Assembly: GCF_000516985.1 (NCBI RefSeq)
Contig: NW_006917099.1
Coordinates: forward strand, 2,000,685 to 2,064,684
DNA length: 64,000 nt
Source: Pestalotiopsis fici W106-1
Lineage: Eukaryota; Ascomycota; Sordariomycetes; Amphisphaeriales; Sporocadaceae
Reading direction: 5' to 3'
Part shown: positions 34,891 to 46,800 of the stretch, piece after piece
How the letters are laid out: each line of letters opens with the position of its first letter
Numbering within the stretch: the stretch's first letter is position 1
Position numbers and translations under genes: made by a program
The notes under the pieces: generated by a model
What the model was told of the DNA's origin: nothing
Databases searched by the model: none
The model's input: the letters and a program-made list of their open reading frames with translations, nothing else

Positions 34891-37375
34891 ATGCCTTACA
34901 CGCCCCCTTCCCATCGCTCTCCCGCGTCCTCTGCTCCCTCATCACCCGACGTCAGCCGTCGATCATCCTTTCATGGCACGGGATCAGTAAACGGCGGCTC
35001 ACCCGCCGCTTCATCACCTCGCCCGGCCTTGCCTCGGTCTGCATCTTATCTAACCAAGCACAGGCGGACGCCATCAGCCAACGTGTCGACATCACCATCA
35101 GTGTCCCACTCGTCTATGGAAATCACTCCCCCAGGTACTTCGCTCAACCTCAAGGCCATGGTTGCTACTCAACACATGCCAGTCAGGCAATCACCGCCGC
35201 CCATTACTGACGCTAGGTCAATGCCTGTTGGTGCCATCATCTCACCGCCAGACTCCCAAACCTCTAGCGAAGATGAGGGAGCCGAATCTGCCTTGACGAG
35301 AGGAAGACAGATTGAGAATCTCAAGGAGCTCAAGGACGCAATTAGTGCTATCCCGCAGCACCGGGCAAGCTCTCCCGACGGCAACTCGAGCGCGTCGCCT
35401 GGCGATTTGCTCGTCTTGCCCCAACAGAGGGACCACTTGGCAGATGCTGCGCAAGCAAACCTCAAGCTTGACACTGCACAGACTGGACAACGGCGGATCC
35501 TGCATAACCGTTCCAAGACGGAACCTAATCTGATGGCCGTTGCAAAGTCTGCTAGCGAGACTTCTGCTGCATCAGACGATTCGGAACTGGACGAGCCTCC
35601 ATTCAAGCCTCAAATGGTGCGGAAAAAGTCGGGCGAACTTGTCCGCCCTGCTCTCCGGCCTGCAGCTTACCGCAGACCTTCGAGTATGCCGGGAACGCCC
35701 ACATTTTCAAAAGCCGTCCACTTTGACTCGCATCTGGAGCACGTGCGCCACTTTTTGCAAGTTGATCGACCGCTCGCCGTCAGTGCTGGTTCGTCGCCAG
35801 CTGATAACTACGAGAGCGACACCGAGTACCCATTCGACGACAAGTCCACAACAAAATCACCGCCTTTCGAATGGGAGCTGGTCCTGGCCAACTTTCCCGG
35901 CGAGTCACTGCTGCGCAAGTCCTTGCCCGCTCGTGTCGAGCGAGTCTGGATGTCCAGCGACCAAAAGTCCTTGATTGGATCAATCGCCATTGCCAACCTG
36001 GCCTTTCAGAAGCACGTTGTCTGCAGGTTCACCTTTGACTATTGGAAGACCACCTCCGAGGTTGGTGCCGAGTACACCCACGAGATTAGACCTAGAGAGT
36101 CGGACGGGGGCCATGACCGGTTTCAATTTACCATCAAGCTGTCCGACATGGCCAACCTCGAGGCAAAGACTCTCTTCTTCTGCATCAAGTACACGGTCAA
36201 CGGGCTCGAGTACTGGGACAATAACAACAATCTGAACTTTCAGGTCGACTTTCGCAAAAAGATGCTTCCTCAAAATGGCAAGGGCAACTTCAAGGGAGCC
36301 TCGTCGCGGCCCCTCAACTCTTTGCCGCGAAGCAACCGTCGCTCCAGCCCCTCGGCTTCTCCCCGGCCCAAGTCCATGCCCGTGGGCAGCCTGGATGAGT
36401 TTGGCCACGACGGCAAGTTTATCAGCTTTGATCAGCCCATCCACGAGTACCTGGGCGAGCCGGAACCAACCATGCTGCGCCTAAAGAGTTCCAAGTCCAC
36501 CACCGCCCTTCCAAGCGATAACCTGGCCAACCGGCTCTCGACGCCCAGCGGCCTTGCCTTTGCAAACCGCTACGACTTTGGCGTTTCTCTCAACGCGGCC
36601 AAGCAAGCTCACAAGGAGTCCAAGGGTAGTCCCCGCGGCGATGGCCTGTACATGAAGCCCAACAAGAAGGCTTCCTTTGCTACCCAGCCGGGTCTGACCA
36701 AGGAGGCTCCATCTGGTCCTCCTGTCCCTTCCATTGTGGCTTCCAAGGTTCCCGGAACAGATTCGCCCATCATGTCCTCGGCGTCCTATGAAGAGATTGT
36801 CAACAAATACTGCTTTGTACGTACCACTGGCCATACCACCAATCCTCTGACCCTTGATCAACATGACCAGGATTACTTTCAGCACAAGAAGATTAACTAA
36901 CCTGCCTCTTCTGCTACAGTTCAATGGGTCCAAGCAGACTAGCCCTCAAATCAAGGACGGAACTCTACAAAGTGGTCGCTATGATGGTCCCCATGACGGG
37001 TTCTTTACCCGCGGCACCAACAGCACCAACTCTAGTTTGGATGGAAGCCCCGACATGATGTCTGCCAAGTCTCACGGCGGGTTGCACTATACCCTGCACC
37101 AGAACCTGAGCCCATACTTTCAGAATCAGCACATTGCTGTCGGTGCATCACCTGCCGAGTCGCCTCTCGGCGGGCCTACTACGGCCGTGCGCCACACGCT
37201 CAGTCCTGCACCCGTTATCAAGGCCGATACGCCTACACCAGCACCCATGACCGCTGGGTTCAGCCCCCTTGCTGGTACGTCGCCAAGCGTCACAGTCGAT
37301 GCAGCTCCCTTTATGGTTCAGGACCGCTTTCCTTTTGCAACAGAAGCTCATTCTCGGCCAGCAATTAGGGGTTAA
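34891..37375 (+). CDS. CBM21-containing protein phosphatase 1 regulatory (glycogen-targeting) subunit, GAC1-like
   Basis: Two exons, 34891-36816 and 36920-37375, joined over a 103-nt phase-0 intron (GTACGT...ACAG), giving 793 residues. I chose ATG 34891 (M-P-Y-T-P-P-S-H) over the in-frame ATG 34666, which probably lies in a leader intron. The N-terminal third is Ser/Pro-rich. K-A-V-H-F near residue 275 is an RVxF-type PP1 docking motif, followed at about 328-455 by a CBM21 domain: W-E-L-V-L-A-N-F, V-W-M-S-S-D, F-T-F-D-Y-W-K-T-T near its middle, and the closing W-D-N-N-N-N-L-N-F-Q-V. The tail is long, disordered and phosphosite-rich. Such proteins carry PP1 to glycogen and activate glycogen synthase. 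The docking motif upstream of CBM21 is the standard order for GAC1/PIG1-type subunits. Confidence 0.93.
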
Positions 37376-38651
37376 TACCAGCTCGGAGAGACTGCATCTC
37401 TCGAGTACATCACCACGATATCTGTACATCTGTTGCGGCGACAACTGATTATTCACGACTCGTCGCTTTGCTTTCTTGCTTTGTTTTTCTTTCCCTCGCA
37501 TCATTTCAACTTGAACGAGCCTGCTTTTGCTTTTTTTGGTTCTTGCATTTTAGTCTGGCGTTTCGGCAAAGGAGCATTTGGCATCATGGATATTAGGAGA
37601 CATGAATGGGCCCAGTCACGCACATGAAATGGACTGGGGTATGGCATGACAAAAAATCGATATACATTTGGCGACGGCGCCCAAGGCACGGCGTTTACGG
37701 ATTCCAATTATGCTTGGAACTGGAACCGAGCTTGGTTCCTTCTAATGCATAATTATTAGCGTTTTGTTTCCTTGTTTTTTTCCTTTTCCTTTTGAAACTC
37801 TTCGATCTTGGAGACGGACGGATGAGAAAGTGGATTCCGGTATCAGGGCCCAGACCCATCAACGACGGGCAGCACCAAAATGTGGTCAATTACCATGTTG
37901 CAGGCTGGCATGAGTCTTGTACCATGATTGTTACTGGAGGGCAAGGGTTTAGGGGTGGGATATAGAAAATGGACCAAACTAGATTGCCTGGTAACCGCCC
38001 AAGAGTTGAGGCCAGTCGCTTTTTTGGCAGGATGGGAAAATACAACCTTGTACTCGGGCATGCAATTCAATACCATACAATCCAGTGAACGTGTAACTTG
38101 TCTATTGCCGTGACGTCTGTTGAATTGTGATGACTAAATGACTGTGGAAATATGGGGACCATCTGTTGATCATGGAAAATGAAGTAAACCGGTCCGTCCC
38201 GTATCAAGGGTGGGCACTTGGCTTGCTGTAGATGACTCGGGCCAAGGTCCACTCGGTCCCATAGTAAGAACGGCATTAGAATTCCTCCGACAGTACAAGA
38301 GCTGAAAATGATCATGAACTAGTCCAATGTCACCCGAGAAAAGCTGACCATTTTGCATGTTCTTTTCAAGTCTCGAGCGATGGAGCTTACCCGGGTATGC
38401 AGAATAGTAGGTATGGATTCATGGATCATGGATCGTATCTAAACGCTGGTGGATACTTGGCAATCCAGTTGATGCTTAACAATATTACACTCGAAAGTCT
38501 GTCAGCAGACAATGAATGGTCTGTCAAGTCTCCGTAACCTTCCGTTGCTTACAACAAGTAGAACTATATAAGTACCGTTGTCACTGGCGTGGAATCAAAA
38601 GGCTCTCATACAAGACGTCTTTTCATTGTCTAGCTCTTGCTGTATTTGACC
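37376..38651. other. Intergenic spacer without supported gene
   Basis: Contains the 3' untranslated region of the PP1 subunit gene and the promoter of the alpha/beta hydrolase. Short frames show no domain. Confidence 0.6.
38565..38572 (+). promoter_or_regulatory. TATA box of the alpha/beta hydrolase gene
   Basis: TATATAAG lies 87 bases upstream of the ATG at 38652. Confidence 0.5.
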
Positions 38652-39181
38652 ATGACCTCTTTATCGAAACCAGTCTTTCTCCTCGTCTGTGGCGGATGGC
38701 ACCCCCCGGCAGCCTATGATCGGCTCAAGGAGCAGCTCGAGGGCAGAGGCTACGAATACTACTGCCCCAAGCTGTCGTCGCTGGGACCCGAGGCCAGCGG
38801 TGTCACTTATCAGGCGGACGTGGAGGTTATCCGCCAAACCGCCTTGCCATTGTTTGAGCAAGGGAAGGAGGTGGTGCTTGTGGCCCATTCGGCAGGTGGT
38901 GTGCCGGCTGTAAGTCTCGTCCTTGAATTTCTCCCCGAGATTCTAGAATAATCCGTATGACACTGGCAGTCAATTGATACGAGCTTTTCTACTAGGTTGT
39001 TGCTACCCAAGGACTCGAGATTAGCCAGCGTTTGGCAAAAGGCGACAAGGGCGGATTCAAACAAATCGTCTTTATTGCCGCCGTCGTCATACCGGTTCGG
39101 GGGTCGGATACACTACAGACTCTGGGCGGGTCATGGCACCCTGCCCAGGGAGGTGTTGAGCCCTATACCAAGGTTTGTGGC

Positions 39182-39264
<83 letters not shown>

Positions 39265-39759
39265 TCNNNNNNNNNNNNNNNNNNNNNNNNNNNNNNNNNN
39301 NNNNNNNNNNNNNNNNNNNNNNNNNNNNNNNNNNNNNNNNNNNNNNNNNNNNNNNNNNNNNNNNNNTTCTTTCTTTCTTTTGCAAATCTCCTTTTCAAAG
39401 TCTCTGACACGACTTTCCAGAACAATCTCATGAAACTACCCAAGGGCGCCGAAAAGGGTCTCTACAGCGACCTGCCAGACAAAGAGTCGGAAAAGTATTA
39501 TCAACTTTTCCAACCCCAGTCGCAAGATGCCTTTGAGACGCCCGTCGACTACATTGCCGCCGACGTGACTATTCCCATGACCTATATCGTCACGGAGCAG
39601 GACGCCGTGTTTCCGGCAGCGGGCCAGCGAGCCATACTGGCCGCCGCGTCGGTGCCTGGCATTCGGGTCGAGAGTATCGAGGCGGGCCATAATCCTTTTG
39701 CTAGTCGGCCGGAAGAGCTGGCCGACAAGATTATTCGTGTTTCCGAGGTTACAGAGTAG
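38652..39759 (+). CDS. Alpha/beta hydrolase (AB_hydrolase_6 / esterase-like), split by a gap-bearing intron
   Basis: Three exons: 38652-38909, 38996-39172 and 39421-39759; 257 residues in frame throughout. The open frame runs upstream to a TTG at 38637, but ATG 38652 (M-T-S-L-S-K-P-V) is the proper start, 80 bases after a TATA box. The fold signature is clear: P-V-F-L-L-V-C-G-G-W-H-P-P at the start (oxyanion region), nucleophile elbow H-S-A-G-G with Ser80, acid in E-Q-D-A-V-F-P (Asp206) and base in A-G-H-N-P-F (His235). It belongs to the large group of small fungal hydrolases related to plant methyl-ester hydrolases. No signal peptide, so probably cytosolic; substrate unknown. Intron 2 (39173-39420) holds a (TTTC)n tract and the assembly gap, so its real length is unknown, but the flanking exons join without loss. 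Confidence 0.9.
39182..39381. repeat. (TTTC)n microsatellite interrupted by assembly gap
   Basis: About 85 bases of pure TTTC repeat, then 100 N, then about 15 further bases of the same repeat. It lies wholly inside intron 2 of the hydrolase gene. Confidence 0.97.
39267..39366. other. Assembly gap (100 N)
   Basis: A run of exactly 100 N, a usual placeholder for a gap of unknown size, flanked on both sides by TTTC repeats that a short-read assembler could not cross. Confidence 0.98.
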
Positions 39760-40230
39760 TTAAGAACTGGAACACGGCGCCAGTGAAAGTGGTGTGACTT
39801 GTTTTGGGACTGTATACTAGCTACAACAAAAGTGTGACCAAGTACCTACCTATCCAGTCTCGTAAACATTGGCAAAACTTGGACTTGCCAATATACTCGG
39901 TCATCATTAACATTTCTGCAAAATTGGAAAGTGGCCCATCATCTGAATCTCGTGGTAACAGATGGTTACTTCCTAAAGCATCATGACGGCAGAATAAACA
40001 TGGCAAGATCAACAGACACATGGAACCTTCCTATTTCTACCTTTGCCTATATGAGATTGTTTTGATCTAAAATGGACCCAAATATCTTCTTCTCAACACC
40101 ACACTCTTTACTTATTCTTACTCGGTTTTCGGGCCCATTCACGCATCCAACCTCGTTCACTTGTACACCAGACGGGCATCTCTTCTCGACCAAGCTTCTT
40201 GCATCACCAACACTTGACGACAAGGCCAAG
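39760..40230. other. Spacer and promoter of the knottin-like gene
   Basis: No gene. The last 150 bases before 40231 are rich in CTT and CAC words, typical of a fungal leader. The nearest TATA-like word (CTATATGAG) is at about 40047. Confidence 0.5.
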
Positions 40231-40542
40231 ATGCAGCTCATCAACCTCGCCACTTTCCTCGCCGTTGGCGTCTCGCTCGTGCTGGGTCACGTTGTGCCAC
40301 ATGTCCAAGACAATGCCCCTCCAGACGTGGCTGCTGACGCCATGTTGACTTTGAATGCAAGTTTTGCCCGCCCATCCATTTGGCCAGTCCAAAGCTGACT
40401 TGTCTTGTTTTTCCATTTATAACAGCCCGTAAAATGTAGCCCTACAGGTGGTAAATGCTGGGATGACCGAGATTGCTGTTCGGGCTTTTGCTTGGGTCCT
40501 CGTGCCAAGTCGGGCAGAAAATGTGTTCCAGCGACACTTTGA
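40231..40542 (+). CDS. Small secreted cysteine-rich protein, inhibitor-cystine-knot (knottin) spacing
   Basis: Two exons, 40231-40356 and 40426-40542, give an 80-residue protein. The 69-nt intron begins GCAAGT and ends AACAG, with a GCTGAC branch-like site; GCAAGT is the usual donor of GC-AG introns, and no GT donor nearby keeps the frame open. Without splicing the frame stops at 40398 and all cysteines are lost. Residues 1-19 form a signal peptide (M-Q-L-I-N-L-A start). A short pro-region follows, then a 38-residue exon with six Cys spaced C-x6-C-x5-C-C-x3-C-x10-C, the classic knottin pattern. A basic G-R-K precedes the last Cys. Secretion is well supported; activity (effector, antimicrobial, enzyme inhibitor or other) is unknown. 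The intron divides secretion signal and mature domain, a common gene layout for such peptides. Confidence 0.82.
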
Positions 40543-40875
40543 GGCAGATGGTGAGGATGCGCTTGGAGCACCTTGTCATGTGTGTTGAAATTCTTTGCTC
40601 TTGGTCATTATAACTGGCATTCGACGAGTTAGTGTGGACAAGTCTTGATACAGTGAAACAGACGATTCAACTTCCTCAGTCACAATCACTCCGAGTCCAA
40701 AATACGGATAGAAATGAATACATTCAATGAGACGTCTATGTAACACTCTTGTAAGATCAACCGAAACGCCAAATGCAAATACCAGCCATTCGCCAATCCC
40801 TTATATGCATGTCATGTACACGGATACATCATAATTCCAATCCCCCCTTTAATGCAAACTTGTCTCTACAAGCCC
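40543..40875. other. Short convergent spacer
   Basis: 333 bases between the stop codons of the knottin-like gene (+) and acetyl-CoA carboxylase (-); presumably overlapping or abutting 3' untranslated regions. Nothing else seen. Confidence 0.7.
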
Positions 40876-43800
40876 CTATTTGAGGTACTTGAGAATCTCT
40901 TCACGCTCGGCTACTGGCATGGTGTGCAGAATCTCCTTGAGTCCCTTGAGAGCGGTAGTCTTGTCACCACGGAACAGTTCAGCCAGCTCGGTAGCAGAGG
41001 CATCGCTCTTGAGCTGCTTGACCTTGGTGGTAATGGTCTCGGCCTCCTTTTCGAACCAAGTGGCAACGTCCTTGTCGTTGGTCTCGTAGTCGGCAATGCC
41101 GGTCCAGGCGGCGAGCAGCTCCATGTGTCTGCTGCGCTCCTTGCTGGAAGCTGCCGAGTCGTGAGCCAGCTTGGGCTTGTGCGAGGTGACGGCAGCAATC
41201 ATGCGCTTGAGAATGTACTCCTCGTTGAGTCTTCTGCGCACACGCCAGTAGAAGAAGCGACGAGCATTCTTCCACTCAATCTCCTGTCGAATGGTACCCT
41301 TGGCCTTCATGCGACCAGCACGGTCGTGCAAGTCGGCAAACTGGATGCTAATCTGGGCATAGATGGGCAGGAGCTGCTTCTCGCGGACGCTCATCTTGCT
41401 CTTGACCTCTTCAAGCTGCTCCTTGGAGAGGCTGGCATCGGCGGCCTGCTTGCGAAGGGCGCCGTAGGTCGGGTCCATGCGGGCCATGGTGTCGAGCTGC
41501 TTCTCCTTGCGGTACTTGATACCAATGATACCCTCGGGCTCGAGGACACCAGCGCGAGACTCGACGTCGGCGTACATTTCCATGGCCGTGGGGTTGATGG
41601 TAGGGTCGACGACGACCCAAGATCCACCACGAAGCTCACCAAACGGAGGAATGTAGACAAAGATGGGCTGCTCGTACTTGACGAGGGCGTCGACAATGTA
41701 CGAACCGTACTTGAGCACCTCGTTGTACATGTCACGCTGACCACCAGAGAAACCTCTCCAGTTGGCAAGAATCATGAGAGGCAGCTGCTCACCATTGTTA
41801 AAGTCGTTGATGGCCTGAGCAGTCTTGAAGGCCGAGTTGGGGTACCAGACACCACCAGCTTCCTGGGCAACCTGCTCCACAGAGTCGGGGTTGGCAGGGT
41901 CGGCAGGAGTAATGTTCTCAACGGTGCGGGTCTCGACAGCAATGACACCCATGGGGATACCACCAAGACGAGCACGACCAACCACGACGGTACGGGCCCA
42001 GCCGCCAAGGGTCTCGACAAACGAGTCCTTGTCAAACAGACCAGGCTGGAAGCCCTCGTCATCCTGCTTGCCGCCAATGAGCCATCTCACGTCATAAGGA
42101 GCCTTGCCTGGGGGAGTAAAGATGCATTCACGGTCCCACGAGTCGACGCTGGGAGTAATGGGCACAGGCAGGTTACGCGAGGCAGGCACAAACGACAACC
42201 AGTCGACAATCTTGGAAACACCAGCAAAGTCGTCATTGGCAGTCATGTGCGAAACACCGTTTCTGTACATGATCTGGGTACCACCAAGCTGCAGGTTGGA
42301 AGTGTACACTTCGCGACCCAGCAGGTTGTTGAGAGCTCCAGCACCGGTAAGGATGATGGGTTGACCCTCAATCTGGACAGCACGCTGACCAAGACGGACC
42401 AGGTAAGCACCAATACCTAGACACTGTTAGTTTTGAGCATGCAAAAATATCTTATTCGACTTACCAATGGATCGGCAGGTGACGAGAGTGACGGTGAAAA
42501 TGTCATTGTAGGCGCGGCTAGTCGCACCGGCAATGAGACCAGAGCCGCGCAGACACTCGACACCAAGACCATCCTCGGCACCGATAATGGCGGTAAGCTT
42601 GTGTCGCTTCTCACCATCCTCGACAATCTCCTCGGTTATGACATCACGAGTGGGACCATCTTCAAACCTCTTCTTGGCCTCCTCGTCAAGGTACAGGTAC
42701 TTGAAACCAGCCTCTTGTCTCTTGGGGTCGTTCCAGGCAACCTTGAAGTGAGGAATGAGCTCATCAGCTATGCCGAGACGGGCACCAGAGTTGGCAGACA
42801 AGTAGATGCGAGGAATGCCGAGGGCACGGGCAAGCTCGGTACACTTGTTGAAAAAGTGGTCCTCCTTGGGACCAAAGGAACCAATCTTGTAGGTAATGTC
42901 GTTGGCAACAATGATGAACTTGCGACCACGGGGGTACTCGGGAGTACGGGCATTGATCATCCAACCGACCATGCCGCAGGTGTTGGTGCCAGGCTCACGG
43001 GCAACCTCGGCGAGCTTGTCCGAGTCGTCGAGCACCAACTCCATAAAGTCAATGCACTCACCCTGGGCAGGCTGCTTCTCGGCCAGAGCCGGCTGAGCCT
43101 TGACGGCTCTGACCCAGCTGTTCTGGATGGCTTGACGGAAGAGCTCGGGGAAATCGTACACGTACTGGGTTCCCATCAAGTGAGCCTTGTATCGCTTGGG
43201 CTGGAGAGCATTCTTGGTCGGGTAGGGCGTGGTGATGGGCAGCAAGTGCATGGCACCAATCTTGGTGGTACCGCCAATCGAGTGGAAAATCATTTCGCCC
43301 TTTTCCGACTTGCGCTCGGCGTAAATCTCAACCTGGATCACGTAACCAGACGTGTTGGTCACAATGATGCGGAGAGGGTAGGGCAGTCCAGTGGCGGGAT
43401 CCGTGCAAATAATACGAATCTCGACCTGGGCAACACGCAGACGCCAGCCGCGGGGTCCAAAGCGGTCCAGGAAGCCCTGCAGCGAGTGCTCAACCTCGGA
43501 GGGCTGCAGCGAAAAGACGGGCGTAAAGTTGATAAACATGTGGTTGAGATCAGAGTTGTTGTTGCCGATAATCTCGAGAGCATCAAAAATGTCATTAATC
43601 ACGCGGTCAGTCTCGGAAATGAGATACTCGGTGGTGGGAATCTCATCCCGAAGACGTCCAGGACGAATGACGGCACGGGTAAAGTAGCGCTTGTCAGTCT
43701 CGACTCCCTTGCCAACGGCCTCGTAAATGTGAATGTTCTTGTTCTCGGTAAAGACGGGCGAGAGCTTGAATTTGGAGAGACGTCCCAGCTCGAGCTGGTA

Positions 43801-46800
43801 GGCAAGAGCAGGCTCATTGTGACGGATGCTGTCGTCCTCCTGGTACTCGGGGCCTCGGAAGGTGTAGTGGCCAGGGTAAGAGCCATCATTGTGGCCGGCG
43901 ATAAAGGTGACGCGGCGGACGCGGCGAGCCAAAAGCTCAGACTTGTTGGCATCCACAATGGCGCGGAGACGAGTGAGAATGTCATTGTCGTCAACGGACT
44001 CTGCGTCGGCAATGGCAATGTTGACAACGTTGGAGAGCTCGTCAAGGGTCTCGGAACGGACGGGCTTTCTCTTGCCGCTCAGGTCGGGGATCATCTTGGG
44101 GCTGTTCTTCTTGTGGGGCAGCGACTCGAGGACCTTTTGCAGGTACTCTTCGGCATCGTCCAAGTACTTGCACGAGGCAATGACACCCTTGCGAGTGGGC
44201 TCCTCGGAGGTGTGACGGTCGAGGTAGGACATGTCACTGATGGAGCTGATGCGCTTGAAGCTGTACTCGTGGGTCGGGGTCTGGGGAACCGAGGTGTAGG
44301 CAGCGTTGCCAGCCACACCCAACTCGGGCTGGCCCATCTTTCTAAAGGCAAAGTCCCAGGTCAGGTAGGAGGGCGCGTCGCTTTCATCGGACTGGTAGTA
44401 GATTTGCTTCAGGTTGTACGCACGGTAAGCACGGCGGACATAGACCTCGAGGGCAGCCAGAGAGACCCAGGGATCTTCGTGGGCAAAGAACCTGCTCAGG
44501 ACATCAAAGACGGTGTACTTGGAGTCAACCACTTCTCTAATGACGTCAAAGCTGGGTTCACGGTGCTCCCAGCCGGCCTCACCATACTTGCTCTCAATGA
44601 CGGACGACTTGAGAATGTGGGCCATTTGCTCGGTACGCTCCTCGAGCGAGGGGAGGGAGCACTGGATGAGAATCTCTCGTGCCTTGACGGAAACCTTGGC
44701 AGTCTGGCGGGCCTCGAGCTCGGTGAGGTTGCGCAGGCAAGGTCGCAGGTACTTGCTAATGTTACCCACTGCCGGCTGGTTGGGTCGGTATCTGTCCAGG
44801 ATGGCGACAATCAGGTTGCTCTTGGAACCGACGCGGCTGTGCGAGAGGACAATCTGAATGACCTTCATAAAGTCTTCCTTGTTCTCGTCACGCAGCTTGA
44901 GGATGACATCCTCGTCTTGCAGGCGACGGCCAGAAAAGAGCTTCTCCACATCATGGTACTTGTCGAGGAGCGAAGCAATGGCCTTGAGCTCGCGGGCCTT
45001 TTGGCCGTCAACGTAGACGTCCAGGACTGCAGTGAGCGGAGCCAGAGCGGCTCTCAGGAGGTCGGCATCGCCAGCAGACAGGTTGTCGTCGAGGTACTTG
45101 TTGAGCGTCTTGTACAAGGCCTTGGCGGGGAACTCTGCACCACGCGATCTGGCCTTGTCAAGAACCTGCTGCAGCAGAGTGTCGAGCTTTCCGGGCATGC
45201 GAGAGTGCAGGGCCGAGTGCTGCGAGTTCCATTCACCAAAGGCCAGCTCGGGGTCGCGCAGCACCTTGATGGTCTCGTCGAGAGTCTCCTTCATAATGGC
45301 AGAGTTGTCGAAACCATCGAGAATGTTGCTCAGAGTGTTGTACAGAGTACCGAATCGCTGAGCGGGCTTGTTTCCAATGACCTGAGGAGGACCAAGGTCG
45401 GGGAGGCGGCCCAGGAAGGGAGTGGCCTGCTTGACGCGGGTAGGGTCATCGAGAGCAAGTATACCCAGAATGTCACCAGCCTCAATGGTAATACCAGGCT
45501 GCTTGATGAGCTGGACGATACCATCCTCCTGGGCAACGAGGGGCATGAACATTTTCATGACCTCGACCTCGGCATAGGTCTGGCCAGCCTTGACGTGTTC
45601 GCCATTCTCGACCGTGTACTTGACGAGCTTACCGGGACTGGGAGTTCGGAGCTGGGTCGGGTCATTCTCCTGCTCGAGCAAGCAAGTCTTGCCGTCGACC
45701 GAGAGACGCGTGGCGCCAACTTCCTCCTTCCAGTAGACGCTGTGACTGCGGCCGTCGACGAGAACCAGGAGACCACCGTCACTGAGGGCACGAATGCCAA
45801 CAATGCAGCGGGAGCCATTGATAAAGAGGTGGTAGCTGTCAAAGCTTGCCCTGGTGGCGGTAAACTTGTAGCGAGAGCCCTCGTAGATGAAATCAATGCC
45901 AAACACGGTCTTGAGGATATCCTTGGAGGGAACCTGACCTCTGAGGAGACCGGCACGGTACTCGGTGATGCATTCCTCGCTGGCAATGTGGGCCTTGGTC
46001 ACGGCACCGCAAATGACGGCGAGCATGGGGTCAGGGCGCTCAGCAGTCAGCTTGGTGGTAATGAGCTCATCCAGCCAGCCAGTGGTGATGGTGTTGTCCT
46101 CAAAGGCTTCCGTCTCGAGCAGCTTGATCAGGTACTCGACGGTCGTCTTGAAGTCACCACGAATGCTCAGCTCCTTGAGGGCCACAACCATGTGCTTTCG
46201 GGAAGCAGCACGGTTCTCACCATAGGCGAAAATGTGACCGAATTGAGAGTCGGAGAAACTGTGGATACTGGAAGCGGTACTGACGGAAAAGTAACCCCAG
46301 ACGTTGGCGCTGGATCTAAAGTTGAGGTCTCTCAAGACACCGTTGGAAGGCTTGAAACCCTCACCGGGATCCTCGGAAGTGATACGACAGGCAGTACAGT
46401 GACCCTTGGCCACGGGCTTGCGCTGGGTCTTTTCGCTCTGGGGGGTCTTGAACTCGAAATCGATTTCAGTGGCAGTCTTGGGATCGACGCCGTACAGCAA
46501 ACGAATGTCACGGATTCTGTGCAGCGGGATACCCATGGCAATCTGGAGCTGGGCGACGGGCAGGTTGACACCACTGACCATTTCCGTGGTAGGGTGCTCG
46601 ACTTGCAGACGGGGGTTCAGCTCGAGAAAGTAGAACTGGTCGTCGGCGTGCGAGTACAAGTACTCGACAGTACCGGCAGAGACGTAACCGACGAGCTTGC
46701 CCAGACGGACGGCAGCATCCTCCATACCCTTGAAGGTAGGGGGCTTGGCAATCGTGACTGGGGCCTCTTCGATAATCTTTTGGTGTCTTCGCTGAACGGA

